Positions 13,920 through 20,485 of a stretch of DNA of 20,485 bases are shown in pieces. A model generated the notes under the pieces. That model had not been told where the DNA came from. It was given only the letters and a program-made list of their open reading frames with translations, and did not search any database. Source of the DNA: Alistipes sp. (GTDB lineage Bacteria; Bacteroidota; Bacteroidia; Bacteroidales; Rikenellaceae); the NCBI GenBank assembly GCA_017559685.1, contig JAFYQY010000140.1, positions 1-20,485 on the forward strand, written 5' to 3'. The translations under genes were made by a program, and so were the position numbers. Positions within the stretch are counted from its first letter, which is position 1. Each line of letters begins with the position of its first letter.

Positions 13920-15020
13920 CTATTTCTCTATTGAAAGCTGACGTGCATCCTCAGCTGTCTCAGGCGCAGTCTCAACTACCACAGGAGTAACCTCGAGAAG
14001 CTCAACCTCGAACTCGAGTGCCTCGTTAGGGCCGATGCTATTACCTGCACCACGCTTGCCATAAGCCAACTCTGCAGGGATATACAACTTGATCTTGCCA
14101 CCAGGACCAACAAGCTTCATACCCTCGGTCCAACCAGCAATAACACCGTTGAGAGCAAACTTAATTGGCTCATCCTCGCCAACGAAGTTACCCTTCTCGT
14201 CGAACATATCAGGCTGATACTTGCGGAACATCTCCTGCTGCTCAGGCGAACGATCCTCGAAACGAGAAGCGTCAAATACAGTACCATCCTGCAACTTACC
14301 TACGTAGTGTACCTTTACAACATCCTCGTCGTTCTTAGCAGCCTTCGACATATCACCCTCGTCGATAATCTTGTAAACCAAGCCGCTCTCGGTGCACTTT
14401 GTGCCCCACGCCGACTTCTTGTCCTCGATCCACTCCTTCGAACGAGCCTCAGCCTCGGCTGGAAGAACGATCATAAAGTAGTGCTGCAAGTAGTCCATAA
14501 TATCCTTGCGCTCCATCTTCAACGAGCCATCCCAAGCTGCGGTGAAGCCCTGACCCAACCAGTAGTACTGGAGGTACAACTTGCTGCTACGGAGGTTGTT
14601 ACCGATATCGTTACCCAAAGCGTACGAAATATTGCTGCACTCGTCAGCATCAGCAAAAGCGTTGAACTTAGCCTCTGGATCCTCGGCTACAGCCTGCTGA
14701 TAAGCCATATGGCGCTCGCCAATAGTCTGAGCAAAGTACTCACGGAGGATATCAACAGCGTCCTCGTGCGACTGGTGCGAAGTGTTTGTGATACCCTCGG
14801 TCAAACCCAAAGTTACCGACTCCAAGTTAAAGTTAATCTCGCCAAACTGCATAGTAAACTGCTGCTTGAGACCGAGACCGATGTTTGCACCAAGGCAGTA
14901 CGACAACGAATCCATAGTCTTTGCGTCACCCTCGGTGATACGCTCACTCTTCTTGCCTGTGCAAGAGCAAAGCATTGCAAAGCAAACAAGTGCCAAAGCA
15001 CTCTTGAAAATCTTCTTCAT
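13920..15020 (-). CDS. FKBP-type peptidyl-prolyl isomerase lipoprotein (copy 2)
   Basis: A 366-aa paralogue of the neighbouring copy 1 with the same architecture, but made as a lipoprotein: MKKIFKSALALVCFAMLCSC carries lipobox LCSC with C20. The duplicated N-terminal modules begin DSLSYCLGANIGLGLKQQF and SNISYALGNDIGNNLRSS. The catalytic domain has VVKVHYVGKLQDGTVFDASR, VIAGWTEGMKLVGPGGK and AELAYGKRGAGNSIGPNE, so active-site residues are intact. It shares the inserted loop (RSPEQQEMFRKYQPDMFDEK). An acidic tail (ETAPETAEDARQLSIEK) extends beyond the last strand. Middle gene of the leftward FKBP operon; 22 bp separate it from copy 3. Likely role: envelope protein folding, anchored to a membrane. 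Confidence 0.92.
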   Translation of the reverse strand: MKKIFKSALALVCFAMLCSCTGKKSERITEGDAKTMDSLSYCLGANIGLGLKQQFTMQFGEINFNLESVTLGLTEGITNTSHQSHEDAVDILREYFAQTIGERHMAYQQAVAEDPEAKFNAFADADECSNISYALGNDIGNNLRSSKLYLQYYWLGQGFTAAWDGSLKMERKDIMDYLQHYFMIVLPAEAEARSKEWIEDKKSAWGTKCTESGLVYKIIDEGDMSKAAKNDEDVVKVHYVGKLQDGTVFDASRFEDRSPEQQEMFRKYQPDMFDEKGNFVGEDEPIKFALNGVIAGWTEGMKLVGPGGKIKLYIPAELAYGKRGAGNSIGPNEALEFEVELLEVTPVVVETAPETAEDARQLSIEK

Positions 15021-15042
15021 AATTGTTTTGTTTTTTTAGTTT

Positions 15043-15717
15043 TTACTTATTGTATTTAATATCAAGTATCTCCACATCGTAGTTGAGCAACACATTTGGT
15101 GCTATGCCCAACGATTTGTCGCCACTCTCGCCATAAGCGGTGCTCGATGGCAACCAAGCATTAAAGTGTGCTCCCTCGCCTGCCAACTTAACCACCTCCT
15201 GCAAGCCCTTCAAGAGGTTGCGATACGAATCACGCAAGGTGTCTCTAGGAATAATCGTATTTCCCTGCTCGTCGGTGAGTGTGTAGGCAATCTTCACAGT
15301 ATCACGAGACGACATCGAGCCCACGTGGCGCTGATCACCGAGTTTGATAATTCGGTAGGTCACACCGCTACGAGTACGCACATATTGACGATTGCGACTG
15401 CTCAAGTCGGCAAGGAACTGCTCCTGGTGCTTCTTAGCTCTCTCGTGTACGAAGTAGGTCTTCTCGGCGAGATAGTAGTCACGAGCCTCCTCCAAAGACA
15501 TCATCTGCTTACCCTCGTAAACGTCTCGAATTGCGTCGCAGACATCGTTGATATTGAGCGTCGAGTCCATCTGCATAAGCGTGTGTCCGACGTTCAAACC
15601 TATGATGTAGGAGAGTGTATCTCGCTCTCCTCCAACGAATCGATGTGTGCCTTTGCAACCAACGAGCATCGAGCCGAAGAGAAGCACTACAACTATTGTT
15701 TTTGCTAATTTCATCAT
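15043..15717 (-). CDS. FKBP-like lipoprotein with degenerate active site (copy 3)
   Basis: A 224-aa lipoprotein (lipobox LVGC, C21). It has a single N-terminal module (DTLSYIIGLNVGHTLMQM) where copies 1 and 2 have two, then a linker helix (EKTYFVHERAKKHQEQF) and an FKBP-fold C-terminus. The catalytic pocket looks lost: the FD-x-S strand reads NTIIPRDTL, the VI-x-GW-x-EG segment reads LLKGLQEVVKLAGEG (no Trp), while STAYGESGDKSLGIAPN retains the AYG turn. It may therefore be a chaperone or binding subunit, as with gliding-type FKBP-like lipoproteins in Bacteroidetes; this is inference. Two adjacent ATGs (15717 and 15714) are equally possible starts. First gene of the operon, preceded by a -7 box and a palindrome. 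Confidence 0.85.
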   Translation of the reverse strand: MMKLAKTIVVVLLFGSMLVGCKGTHRFVGGERDTLSYIIGLNVGHTLMQMDSTLNINDVCDAIRDVYEGKQMMSLEEARDYYLAEKTYFVHERAKKHQEQFLADLSSRNRQYVRTRSGVTYRIIKLGDQRHVGSMSSRDTVKIAYTLTDEQGNTIIPRDTLRDSYRNLLKGLQEVVKLAGEGAHFNAWLPSSTAYGESGDKSLGIAPNVLLNYDVEILDIKYNK

Positions 15718-15727
15718 ATTCTCTCTG

Positions 15728-15744
15728 TTGGGTCTTTAACCCAA
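15728..15744. promoter_or_regulatory. Palindrome at the start site of the FKBP operon
   Basis: TTGGGT-N5-ACCCAA lies between the -7 box and the first ATG of the FKBP operon and spans the predicted transcription start (about 15743). It may be an operator or a 5'-end mRNA hairpin. No regulator can be named. Confidence 0.4.
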
Positions 15745-15748
15745 ACGA

Positions 15749-15756
15749 CAAAAGTA
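15749..15756 (-). promoter_or_regulatory. -7 box of the FKBP operon
   Basis: TACTTTTG on the minus strand matches TAnnTTTG and lies 32 bp before the first ATG. A TTG is present 23 bp upstream (15780-15782), slightly beyond the usual spacing. Confidence 0.55.
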
Positions 15757-15799
15757 CAAAAATTATTCTTAAAATCATACAACCTTGAGCAAAACCTGC

Positions 15800-15818
15800 T
15801 ATATTTGTACTAAATTTG
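15800..15818 (+). promoter_or_regulatory. Two candidate -7 boxes for pdxB
   Basis: TATATTTG (15800-15807) and TAAATTTG (15811-15818) both match TAnnTTTG and precede the pdxB ATG by 38 and 27 bp. Neither has a TTG at the ideal distance; the second has one 23 bp upstream (15785-15787). Confidence 0.5.
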
Positions 15819-15845
15819 CAACCAAAGCAGAGTTTTCGGATATTT

Positions 15846-16841
15846 ATGAAAGTCATTGTAGATAGAGCGATACCGTTTTTGCAAGGGGTTTTGGAGCCTT
15901 TTGCCGAGGTGGTGTATCTCGATGGCAAGGCCTTCACAAAGGAGATCGTAATGGATGCCGATGCGCTGATTATCCGCACCCGCACAAAGTGCGACTCGGC
16001 GCTGCTCGAGGGGTCGAAGGTGCAATTTATAGCCACCGCAACCATTGGTTTTGACCATATCGACCTCGACTATTGCCAAGCTCACAATATTACCGTTTCG
16101 ACTTCGGCAGGATGCAACGCTCGAGGTGTTTTGCAGTGGGTATCGGCCGTCTTGGCAACCCTCGCCAGTCGTGAGAAATTCCGTCCCGAGGAGCGCACTT
16201 TAGGCATCGTAGGAGTGGGCAATGTGGGCTCTCTCGTAAAGGAGTATGCTGAGGCTTGGGGTTTTCGAGTTATCTGCTCTGACCCACCTCGTGAGGAGCG
16301 AGAAAATATCGGTTTTGTTTCGCTCGAGGAGGTGCTGCACCAGGCCGATATCGTAACACTCCACACTCCGCTTAACGGCACCACGAACCACTTGATTAAC
16401 AGCAACAATATCTCGCTTTTACGTTCGAACGCTGTGCTTATAAACTCATCGAGAGGCGAGTGCGTCGCAACCGAAGCAACTCGTCGCAACGACATCCTCT
16501 ATTTTACGGATGTGTGGGAGAATGAGCCCGACATCGATGGCGAATATCTCGCAAAATCGGTGGTGGCAACACCACATATTGCGGGCTACTCAGCACAGGG
16601 CAAGGCCAACGCCTCAGCAATGGCTATTCAGGCCTTGGCACGCCACTTCGACCTGCCACTTAGTGAGTGGCGACCTTCGGAGGTAAAAAGCGTTGAGCCT
16701 CAACCGATTTCGTGGGAGCAGATGTGCTCGACAATAGCCGACTATTGCGACCTCGAAAAGGAGAGCAACACCCTCCGCAACAACCCTCAACAATTCGAGA
16801 ATTTACGCAACAACTACCTCTATCGTGAGGAGTATTTCTAA
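15846..16841 (+). CDS. pdxB: 4-phosphoerythronate dehydrogenase PdxB
   Basis: A 331-aa D-2-hydroxyacid dehydrogenase that oxidises 4-phospho-D-erythronate in the DXP-dependent pathway to pyridoxal phosphate. The N-terminus MKVIVDRAIPF and the stretch FIATATIGFDHID...SAGCNARGV match PdxB closely. The NAD-binding loop is GVGNVGS (113-119), followed by a DPP pair. Catalytic residues are R193 (SSRGE), E217 (DVWENEP) and H234 (PHIAGYSAQGKANA). The C-terminal LRNNPQQFENLRNNYLYREE segment is the PdxB dimerisation tail, shorter than in E. coli. The loop between R193 and the DVWENEP strand is about six residues shorter than in E. coli PdxB. A TTG 30 nt upstream lies in the promoter region, so 15846 is the start. 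Confidence 0.94.
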   Translation: MKVIVDRAIPFLQGVLEPFAEVVYLDGKAFTKEIVMDADALIIRTRTKCDSALLEGSKVQFIATATIGFDHIDLDYCQAHNITVSTSAGCNARGVLQWVSAVLATLASREKFRPEERTLGIVGVGNVGSLVKEYAEAWGFRVICSDPPREERENIGFVSLEEVLHQADIVTLHTPLNGTTNHLINSNNISLLRSNAVLINSSRGECVATEATRRNDILYFTDVWENEPDIDGEYLAKSVVATPHIAGYSAQGKANASAMAIQALARHFDLPLSEWRPSEVKSVEPQPISWEQMCSTIADYCDLEKESNTLRNNPQQFENLRNNYLYREEYF

Positions 16842-16846
16842 CGAAG

Positions 16847-16878
16847 TTGCACTTTTTCGCAAAAAATTACTATTTTTG
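16847..16878 (+). promoter_or_regulatory. Promoter of the pyrD-cinA pair
   Basis: TTG (16847-16849) and TATTTTTG (16871-16878) are 21 bp apart. Transcription starting near 16885 would be almost leaderless, since the pyrD ATG is at 16886. Read-through from pdxB is also possible because only 44 bp separate the genes. Confidence 0.6.
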
Positions 16879-16885
16879 TACCGTT

Positions 16886-17980
16886 ATGCGACATATTCTA
16901 CACCTCATATCACGCCTTCTAGGAGCCGAGCGAGCATATATGTGCTCGGTCTGGATGTTGCGTGTCCTGGATAAAATTCCAACCGGCAAGTGGTTTCTGC
17001 GCAAGTTCTACGCCGTGGAGGACAAGTCGTTGGAGCGTGAGGTGTTCGGTATTCATTTCCGCAATCCGATAGGTATGGCTGCGGGCTACGACCGCAATGG
17101 CGAGATTTACAAACCTCTGTCGGCTTTAGGCTTCGGCTTTATCGAGATTGGCACCGTAACCCCTCGTCCACAGCAAGGAAATCCAAAACCGAGAGTTTTC
17201 GGTCTACCCGAGGACAAGGCTATTCTCAACCGCATAGGCTTAGCGTCGAAGGGTTTCGAGACCGTATTGAGCAATATCCGCAAGGAGCATAACGGCATTA
17301 TTTTGGGTTGTAATATCGGCAAAAACACCGTAACTCCACAGGAGGATGCACCAACCGACTATCTGCGTGTATTCCGCAACCTCTACCAGTACATCGACTA
17401 CTTCTCGGTGAATGTTAGCTACAACACCACCCACAAGCAGTATATTCCACGAACTCGTGAGAGCGTAATGAGCATCCTCGAGCCACTCTTCGACTTCCGC
17501 CGAGGTCAGAACGAGTACCGTCCAATATTGCTCAAGATTTCGCCCGATTTGACCGACGAGGAGATCGACTTGATGGCCGATATTATGGTCGACACACCTC
17601 TCGACGGCATCATCGCAACCAACGGAACAGCAAACCATTCGAATCTCAAAACTCCGCATAGCATCCTCCACAAAGCGGGTGCAGGAGCGGTGAGCGGCTC
17701 GCCACTCACAGAGCGCTCAATCGAGGTTGTACGTCGTGTTCACAAGCGATGCAACGGCACCTATCCTATCATCGGTGTCGGAGGTATTATGTCGGGCGAG
17801 GATGTAAAGCGTATGATGGATGCAGGTGCAACTCTCGTGCAAACCTACACAGGCTTTATCTACAATGGTGCGGGATTTGCGGGCAAGCTCTGTAAGTCGC
17901 TTATTACACCGAAGCCAAAGGGCGAGGAGACAATCGAGATTGAGACCGAGCCTACCCAAACAACCGATACTCAACAATAG
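16886..17980 (+). CDS. pyrD: Dihydroorotate dehydrogenase (quinone)-like protein with atypical active site
   Basis: A 364-aa class 2 dihydroorotate dehydrogenase homologue; class 2 enzymes oxidise dihydroorotate to orotate at the inner membrane, passing electrons to quinone. The amphipathic N-terminal helices (MRHILHLISRLLGAERAYMC) fit membrane association. FMN-binding elements are present: NPIGMAAGYDRNGE, GTVTPRPQQGNPKPRVF, GCNIGKN, LLKISPD, PIIGVGGI and YTGFIYNGAG. Substrate-site segments are unusual: the usual NRMGFNN reads NRIGLASKG (A120, S121), the catalytic-base loop normally NVSSPNT or NVSCPN reads NVSYNTT (178-182), and the usual TNTT reads TNGT (246-249). A Glu/Thr-rich tail ends the protein. 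Alternative: a paralogue of changed function, with a true pyrD elsewhere. The TTG at 16847 is the -33 element, not a start. Confidence 0.85.
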   Translation: MRHILHLISRLLGAERAYMCSVWMLRVLDKIPTGKWFLRKFYAVEDKSLEREVFGIHFRNPIGMAAGYDRNGEIYKPLSALGFGFIEIGTVTPRPQQGNPKPRVFGLPEDKAILNRIGLASKGFETVLSNIRKEHNGIILGCNIGKNTVTPQEDAPTDYLRVFRNLYQYIDYFSVNVSYNTTHKQYIPRTRESVMSILEPLFDFRRGQNEYRPILLKISPDLTDEEIDLMADIMVDTPLDGIIATNGTANHSNLKTPHSILHKAGAGAVSGSPLTERSIEVVRRVHKRCNGTYPIIGVGGIMSGEDVKRMMDAGATLVQTYTGFIYNGAGFAGKLCKSLITPKPKGEETIEIETEPTQTTDTQQ

Positions 17981-17983
17981 ACG

Positions 17984-19219
17984 ATGAAAGCAACAATTAT
18001 TACCATAGGTGACGAGATTTTGATTGGTCAGATTCTCGACACCAACTCTCGCTACATATCCCAAGCCCTGAATACTCACGGCATTGTCGTTGCCGAGCGC
18101 ACCTCGATAGGCGATGACCGCACCCAGATTGTCGAGACTCTTGACAGAGCACTCTCGCAAAGCGAGATTGTAATAATTACGGGCGGTTTGGGCCCTACCA
18201 AAGACGACATCACAAAGCATACGTTGTGTGACTATTTTGGTTCAACGCTCTACTACAACGAGACGGAGGCGGAGCATATTCGCACAATGCTTGAGGCTCG
18301 AAATATCGCCTTCAACGAGCTAAACCGAGGTCAGGCTATGGTGCCCGAGTGTTGCACCGTTTTGCACAACGCACACGGCACAGCTCCAGGTATGTGGTTT
18401 GAGAGGGCGGGGCGTGTTGCAATATCGCTCCCAGGCGTTCCTTTCGAGATGCAACACCTTATAAATGACGAGGTTATGCCACGATTGAAAACCCGCTTCG
18501 AGTTGCGAGAGATCGTGCATCGCACAATGATTACCTTCGGTATTGCCGAGTCGAGTTTGGCCGAAAAAATCGAGAAGTGGGAGGAGGCTCTGCCCGACTA
18601 CCTGCACCTCGCATATCTCCCCGCTCCGAACGTGGTGCGACTTCGACTTTCTGCCTACGAGATAGATGGTAAAGAGGTGCGTCAAGAGATAGATTTTCTC
18701 TTTGAGAAATTGCGAGAAATCATTCCAAACAACATCGCAGGTTTCGAGGAGGCATCCGTCGAGGAACTCGTTCACAACATCCTTATAAACAGGGGGCTAA
18801 AACTCGCCGTTGCAGAGAGTTGTACGGGAGGTGTAATCGCCTCGAAATTCACCGCCCAAGCGGGAGCGTCAGCCTACTTCCAATGTGGCGTGGTGTCGTA
18901 TAGCAACGAGTCGAAAAACGAGGTCTTGGGCGTTCCGATGGCGGATATCGAGCAGTATGGCGCAGTATCAGAATCGGTAGCAAAGGCGATGGCGCAGGGC
19001 GTGAGAGCCATTTCATCGGCCGATTTTGCCATCTCAACCACAGGCATTGCGGGGCCAACAGGCGGTTCGGCAGAGAAGCCCGTGGGAACGGTTTGGATTG
19101 GCATCGCCACACCCGAGAAGTGCTTTGCCGTCTGCAAAAACTGCGGTACAGACCGCTCGCAGATAATTTCACGAGCTACAGCCTACGCCATAGCGATGCT
19201 CTACGACGAACTGAAGTAG
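17984..19219 (+). CDS. cinA: CinA-family protein (MoaB-like domain plus NMN deamidase domain)
   Basis: A 411-aa two-domain CinA. The N-terminal MoaB/Mog-like domain, described in homologues as an ADP-ribose/nucleotide pyrophosphatase, shows IITIGDEILIGQILDTNS, VIITGGLGPTKDD (63-75) and APGMWFE. The C-terminal PncC domain, which deamidates nicotinamide mononucleotide, shows LAVAESCTGGVIASKF with S279 in the ESCTGG motif, then VVSYSNESKNEVLGV, ISTTGIAGPTGGS and VGTVWIGIA. Together these recycle pyridine nucleotides. The name derives from a competence-inducible gene, but no competence genes are nearby. It starts 3 bp after pyrD, so the two are co-transcribed, and is followed by a terminator. Confidence 0.94.
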   Translation: MKATIITIGDEILIGQILDTNSRYISQALNTHGIVVAERTSIGDDRTQIVETLDRALSQSEIVIITGGLGPTKDDITKHTLCDYFGSTLYYNETEAEHIRTMLEARNIAFNELNRGQAMVPECCTVLHNAHGTAPGMWFERAGRVAISLPGVPFEMQHLINDEVMPRLKTRFELREIVHRTMITFGIAESSLAEKIEKWEEALPDYLHLAYLPAPNVVRLRLSAYEIDGKEVRQEIDFLFEKLREIIPNNIAGFEEASVEELVHNILINRGLKLAVAESCTGGVIASKFTAQAGASAYFQCGVVSYSNESKNEVLGVPMADIEQYGAVSESVAKAMAQGVRAISSADFAISTTGIAGPTGGSAEKPVGTVWIGIATPEKCFAVCKNCGTDRSQIISRATAYAIAMLYDELK

Positions 19220-19245
19220 AAAAAAACATACTCGAAAAAATTTGC

Positions 19246-19284
19246 AAACAATAGGGGTAATTACATTACTCCTATTTGTTTTTT
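19246..19284 (+). terminator. Rho-independent terminator after cinA
   Basis: Stem TAGGGGTAAT / ATTACTCCTA (10 bp, one G-U) closes a TAC loop. It is extended by AAACAA / TTTGTTT with one bulge and followed by TTTTTT. The last arm also contains the -33 element of the next promoter. Confidence 0.82.
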
Positions 19285-19305
19285 CTCATTTTTTATGTAA
19301 CTTTG
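19275..19305 (+). promoter_or_regulatory. Promoter of the RND adaptor gene
   Basis: TTTG (19275-19278) and TAACTTTG (19298-19305) are 19 bp apart, a good -33/-7 pair. The leader is about 45 nt. The -33 element lies in the descending arm of the cinA terminator. Confidence 0.68.
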
Positions 19306-19357
19306 CGTGGTTTTATCCGCTGTGTGACTAAATAATTCAAATTAAACATAAAACAGT

Positions 19358-20485
19358 ATGACTAAGAAACTTCTATTCAGTTTGGTGGCTTGCATCACTC
19401 TCTCGGCACTCTTCGTGGGCTGCGGTGACGACAAGAAGGCAGGCAAGACAAAGCCTACACGTGAGTACAACGCAATGGTTGTGCAGGTTGCATCACGTGA
19501 GCTCAACTCAACCTACTCGGCTACTATCCGAGGTAAGCAGGATGTCGACATCCGTACAAAGGTTGAGGGTTACATTACCGACATCAAGGTAAAGGAGGGA
19601 TCGATTGTTAAGCAGGGTCAGACCCTCTTCGTAGTCGACCAGACTCAGTACTTGGCAGCCCTCGCTACCGCAGAGGCAAAGGTTGAGGTGAAGCAGGCAT
19701 TGGTTGAGGCGGCTCAACTTTCGGCTGCAGCAAAGGAGGTTTTGTTCGAGCAGAACATCGTGTCGGAGTACGACCTTCGTATGGCTCGCACAAGCCTTGC
19801 AAGCGCAAAGGCGGAGCTTGCTCAGGCTAAGGCCGACGAGCTTACCGCAAGCAACAACCTCGCTTACACCCTTATCAAGAGCCCTGTAGACGGTGTTGTA
19901 GGTACACTTCCATTCCGTGTTGGTACTCTCGTACGTCCTTCGGAGTCTACACCTATAACAACCGTATCGGACAACTCGGAGATGTACGTCTACTTCTCGA
20001 TGAGCGAAAGTCAGGTACTCTCGCTCACTCGCCAGTATGGTGCTCTCGAGAACGCTTTGAAGTCGTTGCCTCCTGTACAGTTGCAGCTCAACGACGGTAG
20101 CATCTACTCGGAGAAGGGTATCATCGAGGCTATCTCGGGTATCATCGACGCAACCACAGGTTCGGTTACTCTCCGTGCGAAGTTCCCTAACAAGCAGCGA
20201 TTGCTCATCTCGGGTGGTTCGGGTATCGTTATCCTTCCACACAACCAAGATGATTGCGTAGTTATTCCACAGAACGCAACTTACGAGGTTCAGGATAAGG
20301 TTTACGCATACAAGGTCGTAAACGGCAAGTCGAAGGCTACCATCATCGGCGTATTCGAGATCAACGACGGTAAGGAGTACATCGTTGAGGAGGGACTTAT
20401 GCCAGGCGATACAATCATCACCGAGGGTATCGGCGTTTTGCGCAACAATGTTCCTGTTAAGCTCAAGAACGTAGTAAATCAGAAA
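19358..20485 (+). CDS. RND efflux periplasmic adaptor (AcrA/MexA type), partial
   Basis: The first 376 codons of a membrane-fusion lipoprotein; the gene continues past the right edge. The signal MTKKLLFSLVACITLSALFV ends at GC (C22 lipidated). Then the HlyD/AcrA order is visible: a beta-barrel start (VQVASRELNSTYSATIRGKQ), a first lipoyl half (VDIRTKVEGYITDIKVKEGS), and KQGQTLFVVDQTQYLAAL. An alpha-hairpin rich in Ala/Glu (about 105-165) follows, then the second lipoyl half (LIKSPVDGVVGTLPFRVGTL) and a barrel/membrane-proximal domain. Adaptors link an inner-membrane RND pump to an outer-membrane TolC-like channel, whose genes are expected to the right. Codon use leans to GGT, GTT, CGT and ATC more than in neighbours, hinting at high expression. 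Confidence 0.92.
   Translation, partial: MTKKLLFSLVACITLSALFVGCGDDKKAGKTKPTREYNAMVVQVASRELNSTYSATIRGKQDVDIRTKVEGYITDIKVKEGSIVKQGQTLFVVDQTQYLAALATAEAKVEVKQALVEAAQLSAAAKEVLFEQNIVSEYDLRMARTSLASAKAELAQAKADELTASNNLAYTLIKSPVDGVVGTLPFRVGTLVRPSESTPITTVSDNSEMYVYFSMSESQVLSLTRQYGALENALKSLPPVQLQLNDGSIYSEKGIIEAISGIIDATTGSVTLRAKFPNKQRLLISGGSGIVILPHNQDDCVVIPQNATYEVQDKVYAYKVVNGKSKATIIGVFEINDGKEYIVEEGLMPGDTIITEGIGVLRNNVPVKLKNVVNQK

Noticed and set aside
14307..15059. 250-codon open frame antisense to FKBP copy 2
   Set aside because: Same reason: the sense frame has intact FKBP motifs and a lipobox, and the antisense product resembles nothing.
17984..19219. Competence locus suggested by the cinA name
   Set aside because: No recA, com or dprA gene is nearby; the domains indicate pyridine nucleotide recycling.
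19508..20248. 246-codon open frame antisense to the RND adaptor
   Set aside because: The sense strand encodes a full adaptor order of domains; the antisense protein is an Arg/Leu/Ser-rich by-product.

Overview
The window reads as ordinary chromosome from a member of the Bacteroidales, plausibly close to Alistipes/Rikenellaceae. That placement is an inference from the following. Most gene starts have a Bacteroidetes-type -7 box (TAnnTTTG), five of them with a -33 TTG/TTTG at 19-21 bp. Shine-Dalgarno sequences are weak or absent. Lipoproteins are abundant. The gene set fits: E. coli-type MurB and PdxB, quinone-type PyrD, UbiE/MenG, and RND efflux. Base composition is close to balanced. I see no rRNA, tRNA, CRISPR array, transposase, integrase or phage module.

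Layout. (a) 1-3616, leftward: the N-terminal part of lysS, then (reading against the coordinates) a PAP2 phosphatase, an alkaline phosphatase and a YugP-type zinc metallopeptidase. The last three look like one operon driven from a promoter at 3584-3616. (b) 3604-7152, rightward and divergent from (a): guanine deaminase, a LolC/E-FtsX-type permease, UbiE/MenG methyltransferase, a LEA14-like lipoprotein and a SPOR-like secreted protein. (c) 7178-7631: a cysteine-rich repeat lipoprotein as a single-gene unit with its own promoter and terminator. (d) 7632-7870: a 239-bp spacer full of short repeats. (e) 7846-12019, rightward operon: murB, tilS, holA and a divergent class-IV aminotransferase-like gene, very tightly packed. 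(f) 12044-12692: a lone membrane-anchored coiled-coil protein. (g) 12691-15756, leftward operon: three FKBP-family paralogues. (h) 15800-19284, rightward: pdxB, pyrD and cinA. (i) 19275-20485: the start of an RND efflux adaptor gene, cut by the window end.

Most genes are core housekeeping: translation fidelity (lysS, tilS), replication (holA), wall synthesis (murB), cofactors (pdxB, ubiE/menG, cinA) and pyrimidines (pyrD). These are mixed with envelope proteins. I found no convincing new defence or mobile system. The points most worth a second look are: a PyrD whose substrate-binding positions are replaced; a triplicated FKBP cluster with an internally duplicated N-terminal module and a degenerate third copy; a very Cys-rich hexapeptide-repeat lipoprotein; and a layer of intergenic repeats. 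Those repeats comprise large inverted-repeat elements, 9-bp TAGGG-type arrays, and a perfect 20-bp palindrome carrying a -7 box on each strand.
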